Shown piece after piece: positions 9,411-16,697 of a DNA stretch of 64,000 bases (position 1 is the first letter of the stretch; every line of letters starts with the position of its first letter). The translations under genes were made by a program, and so were the position numbers. The notes under the pieces are model-generated. The model worked only from the letters and a program-made list of their open reading frames with translations. It did no database searches and was not told the DNA's origin. Source of the DNA: JAOUEA01 sp963821925 (GTDB lineage Bacteria; Actinomycetota; UBA4738; HRBIN12); NCBI GenBank assembly GCA_963821925.1, contig CAWGFO010000002.1:186001-250000 (forward strand), in the 5' to 3' direction.

Positions 9411-10271
9411 GTGCCCGTCGTACCGCTGAAGGACCTGCTCGACCGAGCGTTCGAGGAGCGCTACGGCGTGGCGGCGTTCAACATCGTGAACGACCTCACG
9501 CTCGAGGCCGTGCTCGCCGCCGCCGTCGAGTTGCGGGCGCCGGTGATCGTCCAGACCTCGGTGAAGACGGTCAAGTCGATCGGCCGGGATGTGCTCTTCG
9601 GCATGTGGCGCACGATGACGGCCGGGATCGAGGTGCCCGTCACCCTGCACCTCGATCACTGTCCCGAACGCGAGGTCATCACGTCGTGCCTGGAGGCCGG
9701 GTGGAACTCGGTGCTGTTCGATGCCTCGGCCCTGCCGGTGGAGGAGAACCAACGCCAGACGAAAGAGGTCGTGGCGGAGGCGCATCGACAGGGCGCGCAC
9801 GTGGAAGGCGAGATCGAGGGCATCAAGGGTGTCGAGGACGACGTCGGCTCCGACGAGGAGTCGGCCCGTCAGTCGCTCGCGGTGGCGCTCGGGTTCATCC
9901 GCTCGACGGGGATCGACTGTTTCGCGCCCGCGATCGGGAACGCGCACGGCATGTATGCGGCCGAGCCGAAGCTCGACGCCCAACGGGTCTCCGACATCGT
10001 GGATGCCGAGCCGATCCCGATCGCCCTGCACGGCGGCAGCGGCATGACCGACGCCCAGTTCTCCGACCTGATCGCACGCGGATGCGCGAAGGTGAACATC
10101 TCCACGGCGTTGAAACGACGCTTCATGCAGTCGAACCTGGCGTTCCTCCGCGATGCGGAGGCGGCCGACACGTGGGACCCCCCATCGCTGTTCAAGCACG
10201 TGCGCGCCGACATCGTCGACATGGCCGAGGACCACATCCGCCGGTTCGGGAGCGAGGGCAAGGCCTGGTGA
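9411..10271 (+). CDS. Class II fructose/tagatose-bisphosphate aldolase family protein
   Basis: A 286-residue zinc-dependent aldolase-family TIM barrel. Visible motifs: YGVAAFNIVND near the N-terminus, the zinc-binding TLHLDHCPE, the second metal region VEGEIEGIKGVEDD, NAHGMY, and the phosphate-binding LHGGSGM followed by AKVNISTALK. Such enzymes split or join a ketose phosphate using dihydroxyacetone phosphate. It starts at GTG 9411 behind a GGAGGT ribosome site, and its stop overlaps the start of the phosphatase gene. Because dhaL and dhaK follow, the three-carbon partner is probably dihydroxyacetone phosphate. The sugar bisphosphate used cannot be read from sequence; the central fructose-bisphosphate aldolase is only one possibility. 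Confidence 0.85.
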   Translation: MPVVPLKDLLDRAFEERYGVAAFNIVNDLTLEAVLAAAVELRAPVIVQTSVKTVKSIGRDVLFGMWRTMTAGIEVPVTLHLDHCPEREVITSCLEAGWNSVLFDASALPVEENQRQTKEVVAEAHRQGAHVEGEIEGIKGVEDDVGSDEESARQSLAVALGFIRSTGIDCFAPAIGNAHGMYAAEPKLDAQRVSDIVDAEPIPIALHGGSGMTDAQFSDLIARGCAKVNISTALKRRFMQSNLAFLRDAEAADTWDPPSLFKHVRADIVDMAEDHIRRFGSEGKAW

Positions 10272-11059
10272 CCGCTCTGATCTTCGACTGCGACGGGGTT
10301 CTCGCCGACACCGAACGGTTCGGCCACCTGCCGGCGTTCAACCAGATGTTCGAGGAGTTCGGTCTGCCCGTGCGCTGGTCGGAAGAGGAGTACGGCGAGA
10401 AGCTCGCGATCGCCGGCGGCAAGGAGCGCATGATGAGCCTCCTCACCGCCGACTTCGTTCGCGACGCCGGGCTCCCGGCCGATCCCGAGGGCCAGAAGGC
10501 CGCGGTGGCCGACTGGCACCGTCGCAAGACCGAGATCTACACCGAGATGGTGGCCAACGGACGCCTCCCCGGTCGGCCGGGCGTGGCGAGGATCGCCGCC
10601 GAGGCGCTGGACGCCGGCTGGGTCCTGGGGGTCGCGTCGACCTCGTCGGAGGCATCCGTGCGGGCCGTGCTGGACCACGTCGTGGGCGCCGATCGAGCGG
10701 CCCGATTCGCCCTGGTGTTGGCGGGCGACGTGGTCCCCAAGAAGAAGCCTGCCCCCGACATCTACGAGTTGGCGGTGGAGCGGCTCGGCGTCGACGCGAC
10801 CGCGACCCTCGTGATCGAAGACTCCCGGAACGGACTCCTCGCGGCGGCCGGCGCCGGGCTGACCTGCCTGGTCACCTGCAGCAGCTACACCGAGCAGGAG
10901 GACTTCTCGGAGGCGGTGCTGGTCGTGTCGTCCCTCGGAGACCCGGATGGGGAACCGACGAGGGTGCTGGCCAACCGAGGCGTTCCCGAGCCCGACGGGT
11001 ACGTCGCTCTCGGCGATCTACGGGCGTGTCTCGCGGCCGGAAGCATGTCCGGCGAATGA
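10268..11059 (+). CDS. HAD-superfamily CbbY-like sugar phosphatase
   Basis: A 263-residue HAD-family hydrolase. The nucleophile motif FDCDGVLADTE opens the protein and a GGKERM block lies in the cap, as in CbbY proteins that remove a phosphate from xylulose bisphosphate. Motif II is GVASTSSEASV, the lysine is in KKKPAPDIYELAVERLG, and the acidic motif is VIEDSRNGLLAAAGAG. GTG at 10268 overlaps the aldolase stop (GTGA), so the two are translationally coupled. Together they suggest a route in which a sugar bisphosphate is cleaved or dephosphorylated. The exact substrate is not known; beta-phosphoglucomutase-like activity is less likely because of the CbbY-type cap signature. Confidence 0.83.
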   Translation: MTALIFDCDGVLADTERFGHLPAFNQMFEEFGLPVRWSEEEYGEKLAIAGGKERMMSLLTADFVRDAGLPADPEGQKAAVADWHRRKTEIYTEMVANGRLPGRPGVARIAAEALDAGWVLGVASTSSEASVRAVLDHVVGADRAARFALVLAGDVVPKKKPAPDIYELAVERLGVDATATLVIEDSRNGLLAAAGAGLTCLVTCSSYTEQEDFSEAVLVVSSLGDPDGEPTRVLANRGVPEPDGYVALGDLRACLAAGSMSGE

Positions 11060-11077
11060 GCGATCGAGGGGGTGTGG

Positions 11078-11719
11078 ATGGCGGACTCGAGCTTTGAAGG
11101 GGTCGAGCTGGTCGTGCGGACGATCGCGCAGACCGCGGTCGACAACGAGAAGTACTTCGGTGACCTGGACGCGGTCGTGGGCGACGGCGACTTCGGGTAC
11201 TCGATGGCGCGCGGCTTCGAGTTGGTGCTGGCCGACTTCGATGACTTCGACCGCGCCGACATCGGGACGTTCCTGAAGAAGATCGCGGTCGTGATCACCA
11301 GCCGCGTCGGCGGAACCTCCGGGCCGCTTTGGGGCACGGGCTTCATCCGGGCGGGTGGGGTGGCCGCGGGCAAGACCGAGCTCACGTCGGCCGACGTCGT
11401 CGCGATGCTCCGTGCGGCCATCGAGGGCATCAAGAAGCGGGGGAACTCGGATCTCGGTGACAAGACCCTGCTGGACGCGCTCCAACCGGCCGTCGACGAG
11501 TTGGAGACGGCGCTCGAGGGCGGAGACGACGCCGGGACCGCGATCCGGAAGGCGGCCACCACGGCCCGCGCCCAGGCCGACGCGACCACGGAGATGATCG
11601 CGAAGCGCGGCCGGGCCGCCTACACGGGCGAGCGCAGCATCGGGACGCTGGACGCGGGGGCGGTCGCCGTCGCGCTGATGTTCGAGCAGGTCGCCGACGC
11701 GTGGCCGGCCGACGAGTAG
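11078..11719 (+). CDS. dhaL: Dihydroxyacetone kinase subunit DhaL
   Basis: Nucleotide-binding subunit of dihydroxyacetone kinase, 213 residues. It shows the metal/ADP-binding aspartates in VVGDGDFGYSM, then GGTSGPLWGTGF, SDLGDKTLLDALQPAVDEL and the late RGRAAYTGERSIGTLDAGA. In PTS-linked systems DhaL holds ADP that is rephosphorylated by DhaM; no dhaM is seen here, so direct ATP use is possible. ATG at 11078 is preferred because GAGGGGG lies just upstream; an in-frame GTG at 11072 is the alternative. Twelve bases separate it from dhaK. Gene order L then K is the reverse of the usual dhaKLM order. Confidence 0.9.
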   Translation: MADSSFEGVELVVRTIAQTAVDNEKYFGDLDAVVGDGDFGYSMARGFELVLADFDDFDRADIGTFLKKIAVVITSRVGGTSGPLWGTGFIRAGGVAAGKTELTSADVVAMLRAAIEGIKKRGNSDLGDKTLLDALQPAVDELETALEGGDDAGTAIRKAATTARAQADATTEMIAKRGRAAYTGERSIGTLDAGAVAVALMFEQVADAWPADE

Positions 11720-11731
11720 AAGGAGGAACGG

Positions 11732-12727
11732 ATGAAGAAGTTCGTCAACGACCCGAAGGAGTTCGTCCCCGAGATGCTCAAGGGGATCGCGCTGGCCAAC
11801 CCGGACACGCTCAAGTACGTGCCCGAGTACAACCTGATCATGCGGACCGACGCGCCCAACGACGCGAAGGTCTCGATCGTGCAGGGCTCGGGATCCGGGC
11901 ATGAGCCCGCGCACGTGATGATCGTGGGCAAGGGGATGCTCGACGCGGCATGCCCGGGTGACGTGTTCGCGGCGCCGCCGATGGACTACGTGCTCGAGAC
12001 GACCAAGCTGCTCAACTCCGAGATGGGCGTGCTCCACCTGATCAACAACTACACCGGTGACCGGATGGCGTTCGAGATGGGCGCCGAGATGGCCGACGCC
12101 GAGGGGATCCAGATCGGGACCGTGATCGTGGACGACGACGTGGCCGTGAAGGACTCGACTTGGACGGTCGGACGCCGTGGCGTCGCCGGGAACTTCTTCG
12201 TCATCAAGGCAGTAGGTGCGGCCTCCGAGCAGGGAGCGAAGCTCGACGATCTGGTCGCCCTCGGCGAGCGGGTGAACTCGGTGACCCGGACGATGGGCAT
12301 GGCGCTCACGTCGTGCACGCCGCCCGCGAAGGGATCGCCCTTGTTCGACCTCGGTGAGGACGAGATGGAGATGGGCGTCGGGATCCACGGCGAACCGGGT
12401 CGTCGCCGCGAGAAGCTCGCCGACGCCAACGCGATCGTCGACGAGCTCGTGGAGGCGACCGCGTCGGACCTTCCCTTCCAGAAGGGGGACAACGTCGCCT
12501 TGATGATCAACGGGCTCGGTGGCACACCGATCAGCGAGCTGTACCTGCTCTACGGCCGTGCCCACGACCAGCTCGCGTCACGAGGCATCAACGTCGGGCG
12601 CAGCTACGTCGGCGAGTACTGCACGTCGCTCGACATGGCGGGCTGCTCCGTCACGCTCGTGAAGCTCGACGACGAACTCGTGTCCCTGCTCGCGGCGCCG
12701 GCCGAGGTCGCGTCGCGCGTCTTCTAG
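11732..12727 (+). CDS. dhaK: Dihydroxyacetone kinase subunit DhaK
   Basis: Substrate-binding subunit of dihydroxyacetone kinase, 331 residues. Residues known from E. coli DhaK are present: GSGSGHEPAH with H57, NNYTGD with D110, and GVGIHGEPG with H219, which binds the keto-sugar covalently. A strong AAGGAGG ribosome site precedes the ATG. The product of the pair is dihydroxyacetone phosphate, which could feed or drain the aldolase two genes upstream. Related two-subunit kinases also act on erythrulose or other four-carbon sugars, so dihydroxyacetone is the likely but not proven substrate. The operon ends with a strong hairpin 20 bases downstream. Confidence 0.92.
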   Translation: MKKFVNDPKEFVPEMLKGIALANPDTLKYVPEYNLIMRTDAPNDAKVSIVQGSGSGHEPAHVMIVGKGMLDAACPGDVFAAPPMDYVLETTKLLNSEMGVLHLINNYTGDRMAFEMGAEMADAEGIQIGTVIVDDDVAVKDSTWTVGRRGVAGNFFVIKAVGAASEQGAKLDDLVALGERVNSVTRTMGMALTSCTPPAKGSPLFDLGEDEMEMGVGIHGEPGRRREKLADANAIVDELVEATASDLPFQKGDNVALMINGLGGTPISELYLLYGRAHDQLASRGINVGRSYVGEYCTSLDMAGCSVTLVKLDDELVSLLAAPAEVASRVF

Positions 12728-12746
12728 GTCTGCGAGGTCGACGAGG

Positions 12747-12778
12747 GGAGGGCGGGTCCCCAGCGGGACCCGCCCTCC
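12747..12778 (+). terminator. Hairpin terminator after dhaK
   Basis: Perfect 14-bp stem GGAGGGCGGGTCCC with a CAGC loop, 20 bases after the dhaK stop. It closes the aldolase-cbbY-dhaL-dhaK operon. Confidence 0.85.
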
Positions 12779-12868
12779 GATCGCTCCGCACCGCTCAGCT
12801 TCGTTGAGGTTCGGTGACGTCCGGCTTCCTCGGGTGTGGGAGCTCAAGCCGCTGCCGAAGATGGTCGT

Positions 12869-13153
12869 ATGCGGATCGACGCCACACCCGAGGTGCGCTC
12901 CTATGTCCGGGAGCGCGGGGGTCTGCTGTTCGTGCGTGCGCGGCGGTTCGCGGCGCTCCACGGGCTCACGATGCTCGAGACCACGACCGAGCCGCCGCCC
13001 GACGCCCTGGAGTGGCGCCGCATCGAGACCCGCGGGTTCCTGGTGTTCGTGCCGAGGACGATGCGGCTGCCGAAGACCCTCAACCTTCGGTTGCACGGTC
13101 GGTTCCGGCGCCGCGTCGACGCCCTCTGGAACGGATGCCTGTACGTGATCTGA
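12869..13153 (+). CDS. Small conserved actinobacterial protein, unknown function
   Basis: A 94-residue protein starting MRIDATPEVRSYVRERGG. The layout (an N-terminal helix ending RERGGLLFVRARR, a proline-rich middle, two strands, and the ending RVDALWNGCLYVI) resembles a small family of actinobacterial proteins I recognise only as uncharacterised. A single cysteine sits in the conserved-looking WNGC end motif, which is a candidate functional residue. No transmembrane segment or signal is seen. It stands alone between two terminators, convergent with glnA. The ATG at 12869 is chosen because the homology-like part starts there; an in-frame start at 12836 would add eleven residues. Confidence 0.65.
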   Translation: MRIDATPEVRSYVRERGGLLFVRARRFAALHGLTMLETTTEPPPDALEWRRIETRGFLVFVPRTMRLPKTLNLRLHGRFRRRVDALWNGCLYVI

Positions 13154-13186
13154 TCCGCCGCGTCGCGGTCCCAGGGTGTGAACGCG

Positions 13187-13214
13187 CGAGGCCGGGCCCG
13201 TAGGCCCGGCCTCG
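13187..13214. terminator. Bidirectional hairpin terminator before glnA end
   Basis: Perfect 12-bp stem CGAGGCCGGGCC with a CGTA loop, placed between the stop of the small plus-strand gene (13153) and the stop of glnA on the minus strand (13238). Confidence 0.85.
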
Positions 13215-13237
13215 AGACACCGCTGGTCTCGGCTGAT

Positions 13238-14659
13238 CTAGATGTCGTAGTAGAGCTGGAACTCGTGCGGGTGGGGGCGGAGCGCCACCGCGTCGTGCTC
13301 CTCGAGCCGCTTGTAGTCGATCCAGGTGTCGATCACGTCCTGCGTGAAGACGCCACCTTCAAGCAGCCACTGGTGGTCGCGCTCGAGCTCGCCCAGCACC
13401 TCGAGCAGCGACCCGGGCACCTGCTTGACCGCCGCGTGCTCCTCGGGTGGCAGGTCGTAGAGGTCCTTGTCCACCGGGTCCGGCGGCTCGATCTTGTTCT
13501 TGATCCCGTCGATCCCCGCCATCAGCATCGCGCTGAACGCCAGGTACGGGTTGCAGCTCGGATCCGGCGTCCGGAACTCCAGGCGTTTGGCCGCCGGGCT
13601 CTTCGACCCGAGCGGGATCCTCACGCACGCGCTCCGGTTCCGCTGGCTGTAGACCAGCTTGATCGGCGCCTCGTAGCCCGGCACCAGTCGGCGGTACGAG
13701 TTCGTCGTGGGGTTCGTGAACGCGAGGAGCGCCGGCGCGTGGGCGATCAGGCCGCCGATGTACCAGCGGGCCGTATCACTGATCCCGCCGTAGCCGACCT
13801 CGTCCCAGAACAGGTTCTCGTCGCCGGTCCACAGCGACTGGTGGGTGTGCATGCCCGACCCGTTGTCCATGAACAGCGGCTTCGGCATGAACGTCACCGA
13901 CTTGCCGGCCTGGTACGCCGTGTTCTTGACCACGTACTTGTACTTCATGACGTTGTCCGCGGTCGTGAGCAGCGTGTCGTACCGCATGTCGATCTCGGCC
14001 TGACCGGCGGTCCCGACCTCGTGGTGGTGCACCTCGATCGTGAGGCCCACCTTCTCGAGGTTCATCACCATGTCGGTCCGCAGGTCCTGATACTTGTCCA
14101 TCGGCGGCAGCGCGAAGTACCCGCCCTTGTACCGGGGCTTGTATCCGAGGTTCCCGCCGACCTCCTCGCGGCCGCTCGCCCACGCGCCCGCGACGGAGTC
14201 GATGTGGTAGTACCCCTCGAACTGGCTCTGGTCGTAGCGGATCGAGTCGAAGATGTAGAACTCGGCCTCGGGTCCCCAGTAGGACCGGTCGGCGATCCCC
14301 GTCTGCTTCAGGTACAGCTCGGCCTTCTTCGCGATGTTCCGTGGGTCGCGGCTGTAGTCCTCACCCGTCACCGGGTCCTTCACGAAGCACGTGATGTTCA
14401 GGGTCGGGTGCTTCGTGAACGGGTCCATGTACGCCGTGTCGGGGTCGAGCGCCAGGAGCATGTCGGACTCCTGGATCTCCTGGAACCCGCGGATCGAGGA
14501 TCCGTCGAACGGCTGGCCCTCCTCGAACTTGTCCTCGGTCAGCTGGTGCACGGGAACCGACAGGTGCTGCACCTGCCCCGGCAGGTCGGTGAAGCGGAAG
14601 TCGACGATCTGGGCTCCCTGCTCCTTCGCCAACGCGATGACGTCCTTGGGCGTGGCCAC
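13238..14659 (-). CDS. glnA: Glutamine synthetase type I (adenylylated form)
   Basis: Main ammonia-assimilating enzyme, 473 residues, forming dodecamers in the cytoplasm. It has FTDLPGQVQHLSVP, QPFDGSSIRGFQEIQESDM, the glutamate/ATP-site GPEAEFYIFDSIR, NGSGMHTHQSLW, and NSYRRLVPGYEAP. KDLYDLPPEE near residue 400 contains the tyrosine that GlnE adenylylates, so this is the beta subtype and the expected GlnE target. The start is GTG at 14659 with a GGGGGA ribosome site. A -10 and a well-formed GlnR box lie upstream, and glnR itself is the next gene on the same strand. The frame is intact, unlike the glnA2-type gene at 2.0-3.3 kb. Confidence 0.97.
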   Translation of the reverse strand: MATPKDVIALAKEQGAQIVDFRFTDLPGQVQHLSVPVHQLTEDKFEEGQPFDGSSIRGFQEIQESDMLLALDPDTAYMDPFTKHPTLNITCFVKDPVTGEDYSRDPRNIAKKAELYLKQTGIADRSYWGPEAEFYIFDSIRYDQSQFEGYYHIDSVAGAWASGREEVGGNLGYKPRYKGGYFALPPMDKYQDLRTDMVMNLEKVGLTIEVHHHEVGTAGQAEIDMRYDTLLTTADNVMKYKYVVKNTAYQAGKSVTFMPKPLFMDNGSGMHTHQSLWTGDENLFWDEVGYGGISDTARWYIGGLIAHAPALLAFTNPTTNSYRRLVPGYEAPIKLVYSQRNRSACVRIPLGSKSPAAKRLEFRTPDPSCNPYLAFSAMLMAGIDGIKNKIEPPDPVDKDLYDLPPEEHAAVKQVPGSLLEVLGELERDHQWLLEGGVFTQDVIDTWIDYKRLEEHDAVALRPHPHEFQLYYDI

Positions 14660-14693
14660 GCTGCTTCCCCCTTGCTGGTCGACGGCTGGAGCA

Positions 14694-14699
14694 AGGTTA
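14694..14699 (-). promoter_or_regulatory. -10 element of glnA
   Basis: Minus strand TAACCT. It predicts a transcript starting about 27 nt before the GTG start codon, long enough to carry the GGGGGA ribosome site. Confidence 0.5.
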
Positions 14700-14720
14700 G
14701 GTGCCCCCGGCGCCCGTCCT

Positions 14721-14747
14721 GTTACCCGGGCGTTAACTCTGCGTTAC
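14721..14747. promoter_or_regulatory. GlnR box upstream of glnA
   Basis: Plus strand GTTAC-n6-GTTAA-n6-GTTAC; on the glnA strand GTAAC-n6-TTAAC-n6-GTAAC. Three half-sites in 11-bp steps match the known GlnR operator form. The box ends 21 nt upstream of the glnA -10, a position suited to activation. Confidence 0.8.
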
Positions 14748-14771
14748 GAGCCCGTCCTCGGACACGCCGAT

Positions 14772-14798
14772 GCCCCCGCCGAGGGAGTGGGCGGGGGC
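14772..14798 (-). terminator. Hairpin after glnR
   Basis: Nine-bp GC stem (GCCCCCGCC) with a nine-base loop, about 105 nt past the glnR stop and upstream of the glnA control region, so it likely separates the two transcripts. Confidence 0.55.
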
Positions 14799-14903
14799 GT
14801 CGAAGCTCGCCGGCACGGGCCGGCGGAACGGGCCTCGGACCGGGGTCCTGACGGATGGGTCATCTCCTGTGGTCCCGGTGGGGCCCGAGGCTACCGCCCC
14901 GGC

Positions 14904-15575
14904 CTAGGACGGCTGCTCGGGATCGGCCGCTCGGTACCCGACGCCGCGCACCGTCTCGATCAGGTGCTCGTGCTCGGGTCCGAGCTTGGCGCGGAGCCGG
15001 CGCACGTGGACGTCGACCGTGCGCGTGCCGCCGTAGAAGTCGTACCCCCAGACCTCGCGGAGCAGGGCCGGTCGCGTGAACACACGTCCCGGACGCGACG
15101 CCAGGAACCGCAGCAGCTCGAACTCCTTGTACGTGAGGTCCAACGGGCGGCCGCTCGCGGTGACGCGGTACGTCTCCGTGTCGAGGGAGAGCGGCCCGTG
15201 GCGGATCACCGTGCCGTCGCCCGCTCCGGTCCGGCGACGGAGCATCGCGAGCCGGGCCCTGATCTCGCCCGCGGGGGCGCCCGGGTAGACGAACTCGTCG
15301 GCCACCTCGTGCCACGGGTACCGCTCGAGCTGATCCCGTTCGACGATCAGCACGGCGGGCATCCGTGCGTCACGGGCGCGGAGCGCCTGCAGCACCGACC
15401 ATGCCTGCGCCGGATGCTCCCCGGCGTCCACCACCACGGCCTCGGGCTCGAGCCGCAGGACGTGGTCGAGCGAGGTCACCGACAGGGGTTCGAGCTTGAG
15501 GTCGGCGTGCACCTCCGGCAGGGCGGGCAGGGCCGTCTGCGGGGCGCGATCGGTGAGCAACGCGAGGAACGGCAT
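14904..15575 (-). CDS. glnR: GlnR, nitrogen response regulator
   Basis: OmpR-family regulator of nitrogen assimilation, 223 residues. The C-terminal winged helix is very close to known GlnR: LDLTYKEFELLRFLAS, RVFTR, REVWGYDFYGGTRTVDVHVR and RLRAKLGPEHEHLIETVR. The N-terminal receiver is degenerate: the usual paired acidic residues after the first strand are missing, the expected phosphoacceptor region reads EAVVVDAGEHP, and no clear cognate kinase gene is next to it. This is typical of GlnR, an orphan regulator that works as a dimer independent of phosphorylation. ATG at 15575 is chosen because homology starts there. It lies directly upstream of glnA, whose promoter has a matching box. Confidence 0.92.
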   Translation of the reverse strand: MPFLALLTDRAPQTALPALPEVHADLKLEPLSVTSLDHVLRLEPEAVVVDAGEHPAQAWSVLQALRARDARMPAVLIVERDQLERYPWHEVADEFVYPGAPAGEIRARLAMLRRRTGAGDGTVIRHGPLSLDTETYRVTASGRPLDLTYKEFELLRFLASRPGRVFTRPALLREVWGYDFYGGTRTVDVHVRRLRAKLGPEHEHLIETVRGVGYRAADPEQPS

Positions 15576-15627
15576 CGGAGTCTCCACCTTAACGGGTCGG
15601 CTCCGGCCCCGGTACGCTTGACCTGCG

Positions 15628-16428
15628 ATGACGACCGTCCAGCAGGTCACGTCCCACCACTGGCGGGTGCCCGCCGAGCCCTTCACCGTCACCACCGATG
15701 ACGGCGTCCGCATCGAGGGGACCCGGCTCGGCGAGCTCGGCCCGGACCTCCCTGCCGTGGTGCTCGCGCACGGCTTGATCGGGTGGCACCGCAAGCCGCG
15801 ATTCGCGGTCTTCGCCGAGCACCTCACGCCGTGGTTCGCCGTCTACGCCTTCGACGCCCGGGGCCACGGCGAGAGCGACGGGGTCTCGGACTTCGGCGGG
15901 GCCGAGATCTACGACGTCGACGCCGTCGTGGACCTCGCGCGGCGCGATGGCCACGAGCGACTCGTGACGGCGGGCGCCTCGATGGGCGGGATCGCGGTGA
16001 TCCGGCACGCGGCCCTGATCGGTCCGCCCGAACTCGTGGTGGCGATCTCGTCCCTGGCCTCGTGGGACTGGCATGCGGGCGCGCACCCGACGGCCCGGCG
16101 CAACTTCCAGGCGCGGGTGAACACCGTCCCCGGCCGGGCGGCGTTGCGGGCCTGGGGCGTGCGGCTGCCCGAGACCTGGGACGAACCGGAGGCGCCCGAG
16201 GACGTGATCGGCAAGATCGCTCCGACGCCGATCGTGATCGTCCACGGCGCCAACGACATGTTGTTCGAGGTCGATCACGCCCACCGCCTCTACGCGGCGG
16301 CCGGCGACCCGAAGCACCTGATGATCGGCGACCGGTTCGGCCACGCCGAGGACGGGCTCTCGCCGGGGTTCGCCCGGCGGCTCGCGAAGGTGATCCACCA
16401 CGAGGCGGGCTTGTCGTGGCCCGAGTGA
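15628..16428 (+). CDS. Alpha/beta hydrolase
   Basis: A 266-residue alpha/beta-hydrolase-fold protein. The oxyanion-side motif AHGLIGWHRK, the nucleophile elbow GASMGG (serine), the acid region IVIVHGANDMLFEVDHA and the late histidine in DRFGHAEDG complete a catalytic triad. The substrate is unknown; esterases, lipases and C-C hydrolases share this fold. It has no signal peptide, so it acts in the cytoplasm. ATG at 15628 lies 9 nt after TACGCT. It diverges from glnR, and its stop overlaps the start of the MoaD-like gene, so the two are co-translated, although no shared function is obvious. Confidence 0.85.
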   Translation: MTTVQQVTSHHWRVPAEPFTVTTDDGVRIEGTRLGELGPDLPAVVLAHGLIGWHRKPRFAVFAEHLTPWFAVYAFDARGHGESDGVSDFGGAEIYDVDAVVDLARRDGHERLVTAGASMGGIAVIRHAALIGPPELVVAISSLASWDWHAGAHPTARRNFQARVNTVPGRAALRAWGVRLPETWDEPEAPEDVIGKIAPTPIVIVHGANDMLFEVDHAHRLYAAAGDPKHLMIGDRFGHAEDGLSPGFARRLAKVIHHEAGLSWPE

Positions 16429-16658
16429 GGCTCTTCGCCGCGCTCCGCGAGCTGGCGGGCGACGCCCACGTCGAGGCGCCCGGGACATCGGTCGGCGACA
16501 TCGTCGACACGCTCGGAGCGCGCTACGGGGAGCGGTTCGCCTCGATCGCGGCGGTGGGGACCTTCGTCGTGAACGGCGAGCGCGCGACGCGGGCCACCCC
16601 GGTCGCTGAGGGCGACGAGGTCGCCCTGCTCCCGCCGGTCAGCGGTGGGGACCGCTAG
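16425..16658 (+). CDS. MoaD/ThiS-like sulfur carrier protein
   Basis: A 77-residue ubiquitin-fold protein resembling MoaD, the small subunit of molybdopterin synthase. It reads VRLFAALRELAG, then GERFASIAAVGTFVVNGE and EGDEVALLPPVSGG. The double glycine that normally ends the protein and is activated as a thiocarboxylate is at residues 74-75, but two more residues (DR) follow before the stop. GTG at 16425 overlaps the hydrolase stop; GTG at 16416 is an in-frame alternative. No other molybdenum-cofactor gene is in the window. The tail would have to be trimmed before sulfur transfer, or the stop may be misplaced by a sequence error. Confidence 0.82.
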   Translation: MRLFAALRELAGDAHVEAPGTSVGDIVDTLGARYGERFASIAAVGTFVVNGERATRATPVAEGDEVALLPPVSGGDR

Positions 16659-16681
16659 GCCTCGCTCCACGGGCGGTCCTG

Positions 16682-16697
16682 GCGCCGCGGGCGGCGC
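16682..16697. terminator. Short hairpin between convergent genes
   Basis: Six-bp stem GCGCCG with a CGGG loop, located just before the stop of the minus-strand gene at 16698 and after the moaD-like stop. Too short to be sure of. Confidence 0.3.
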
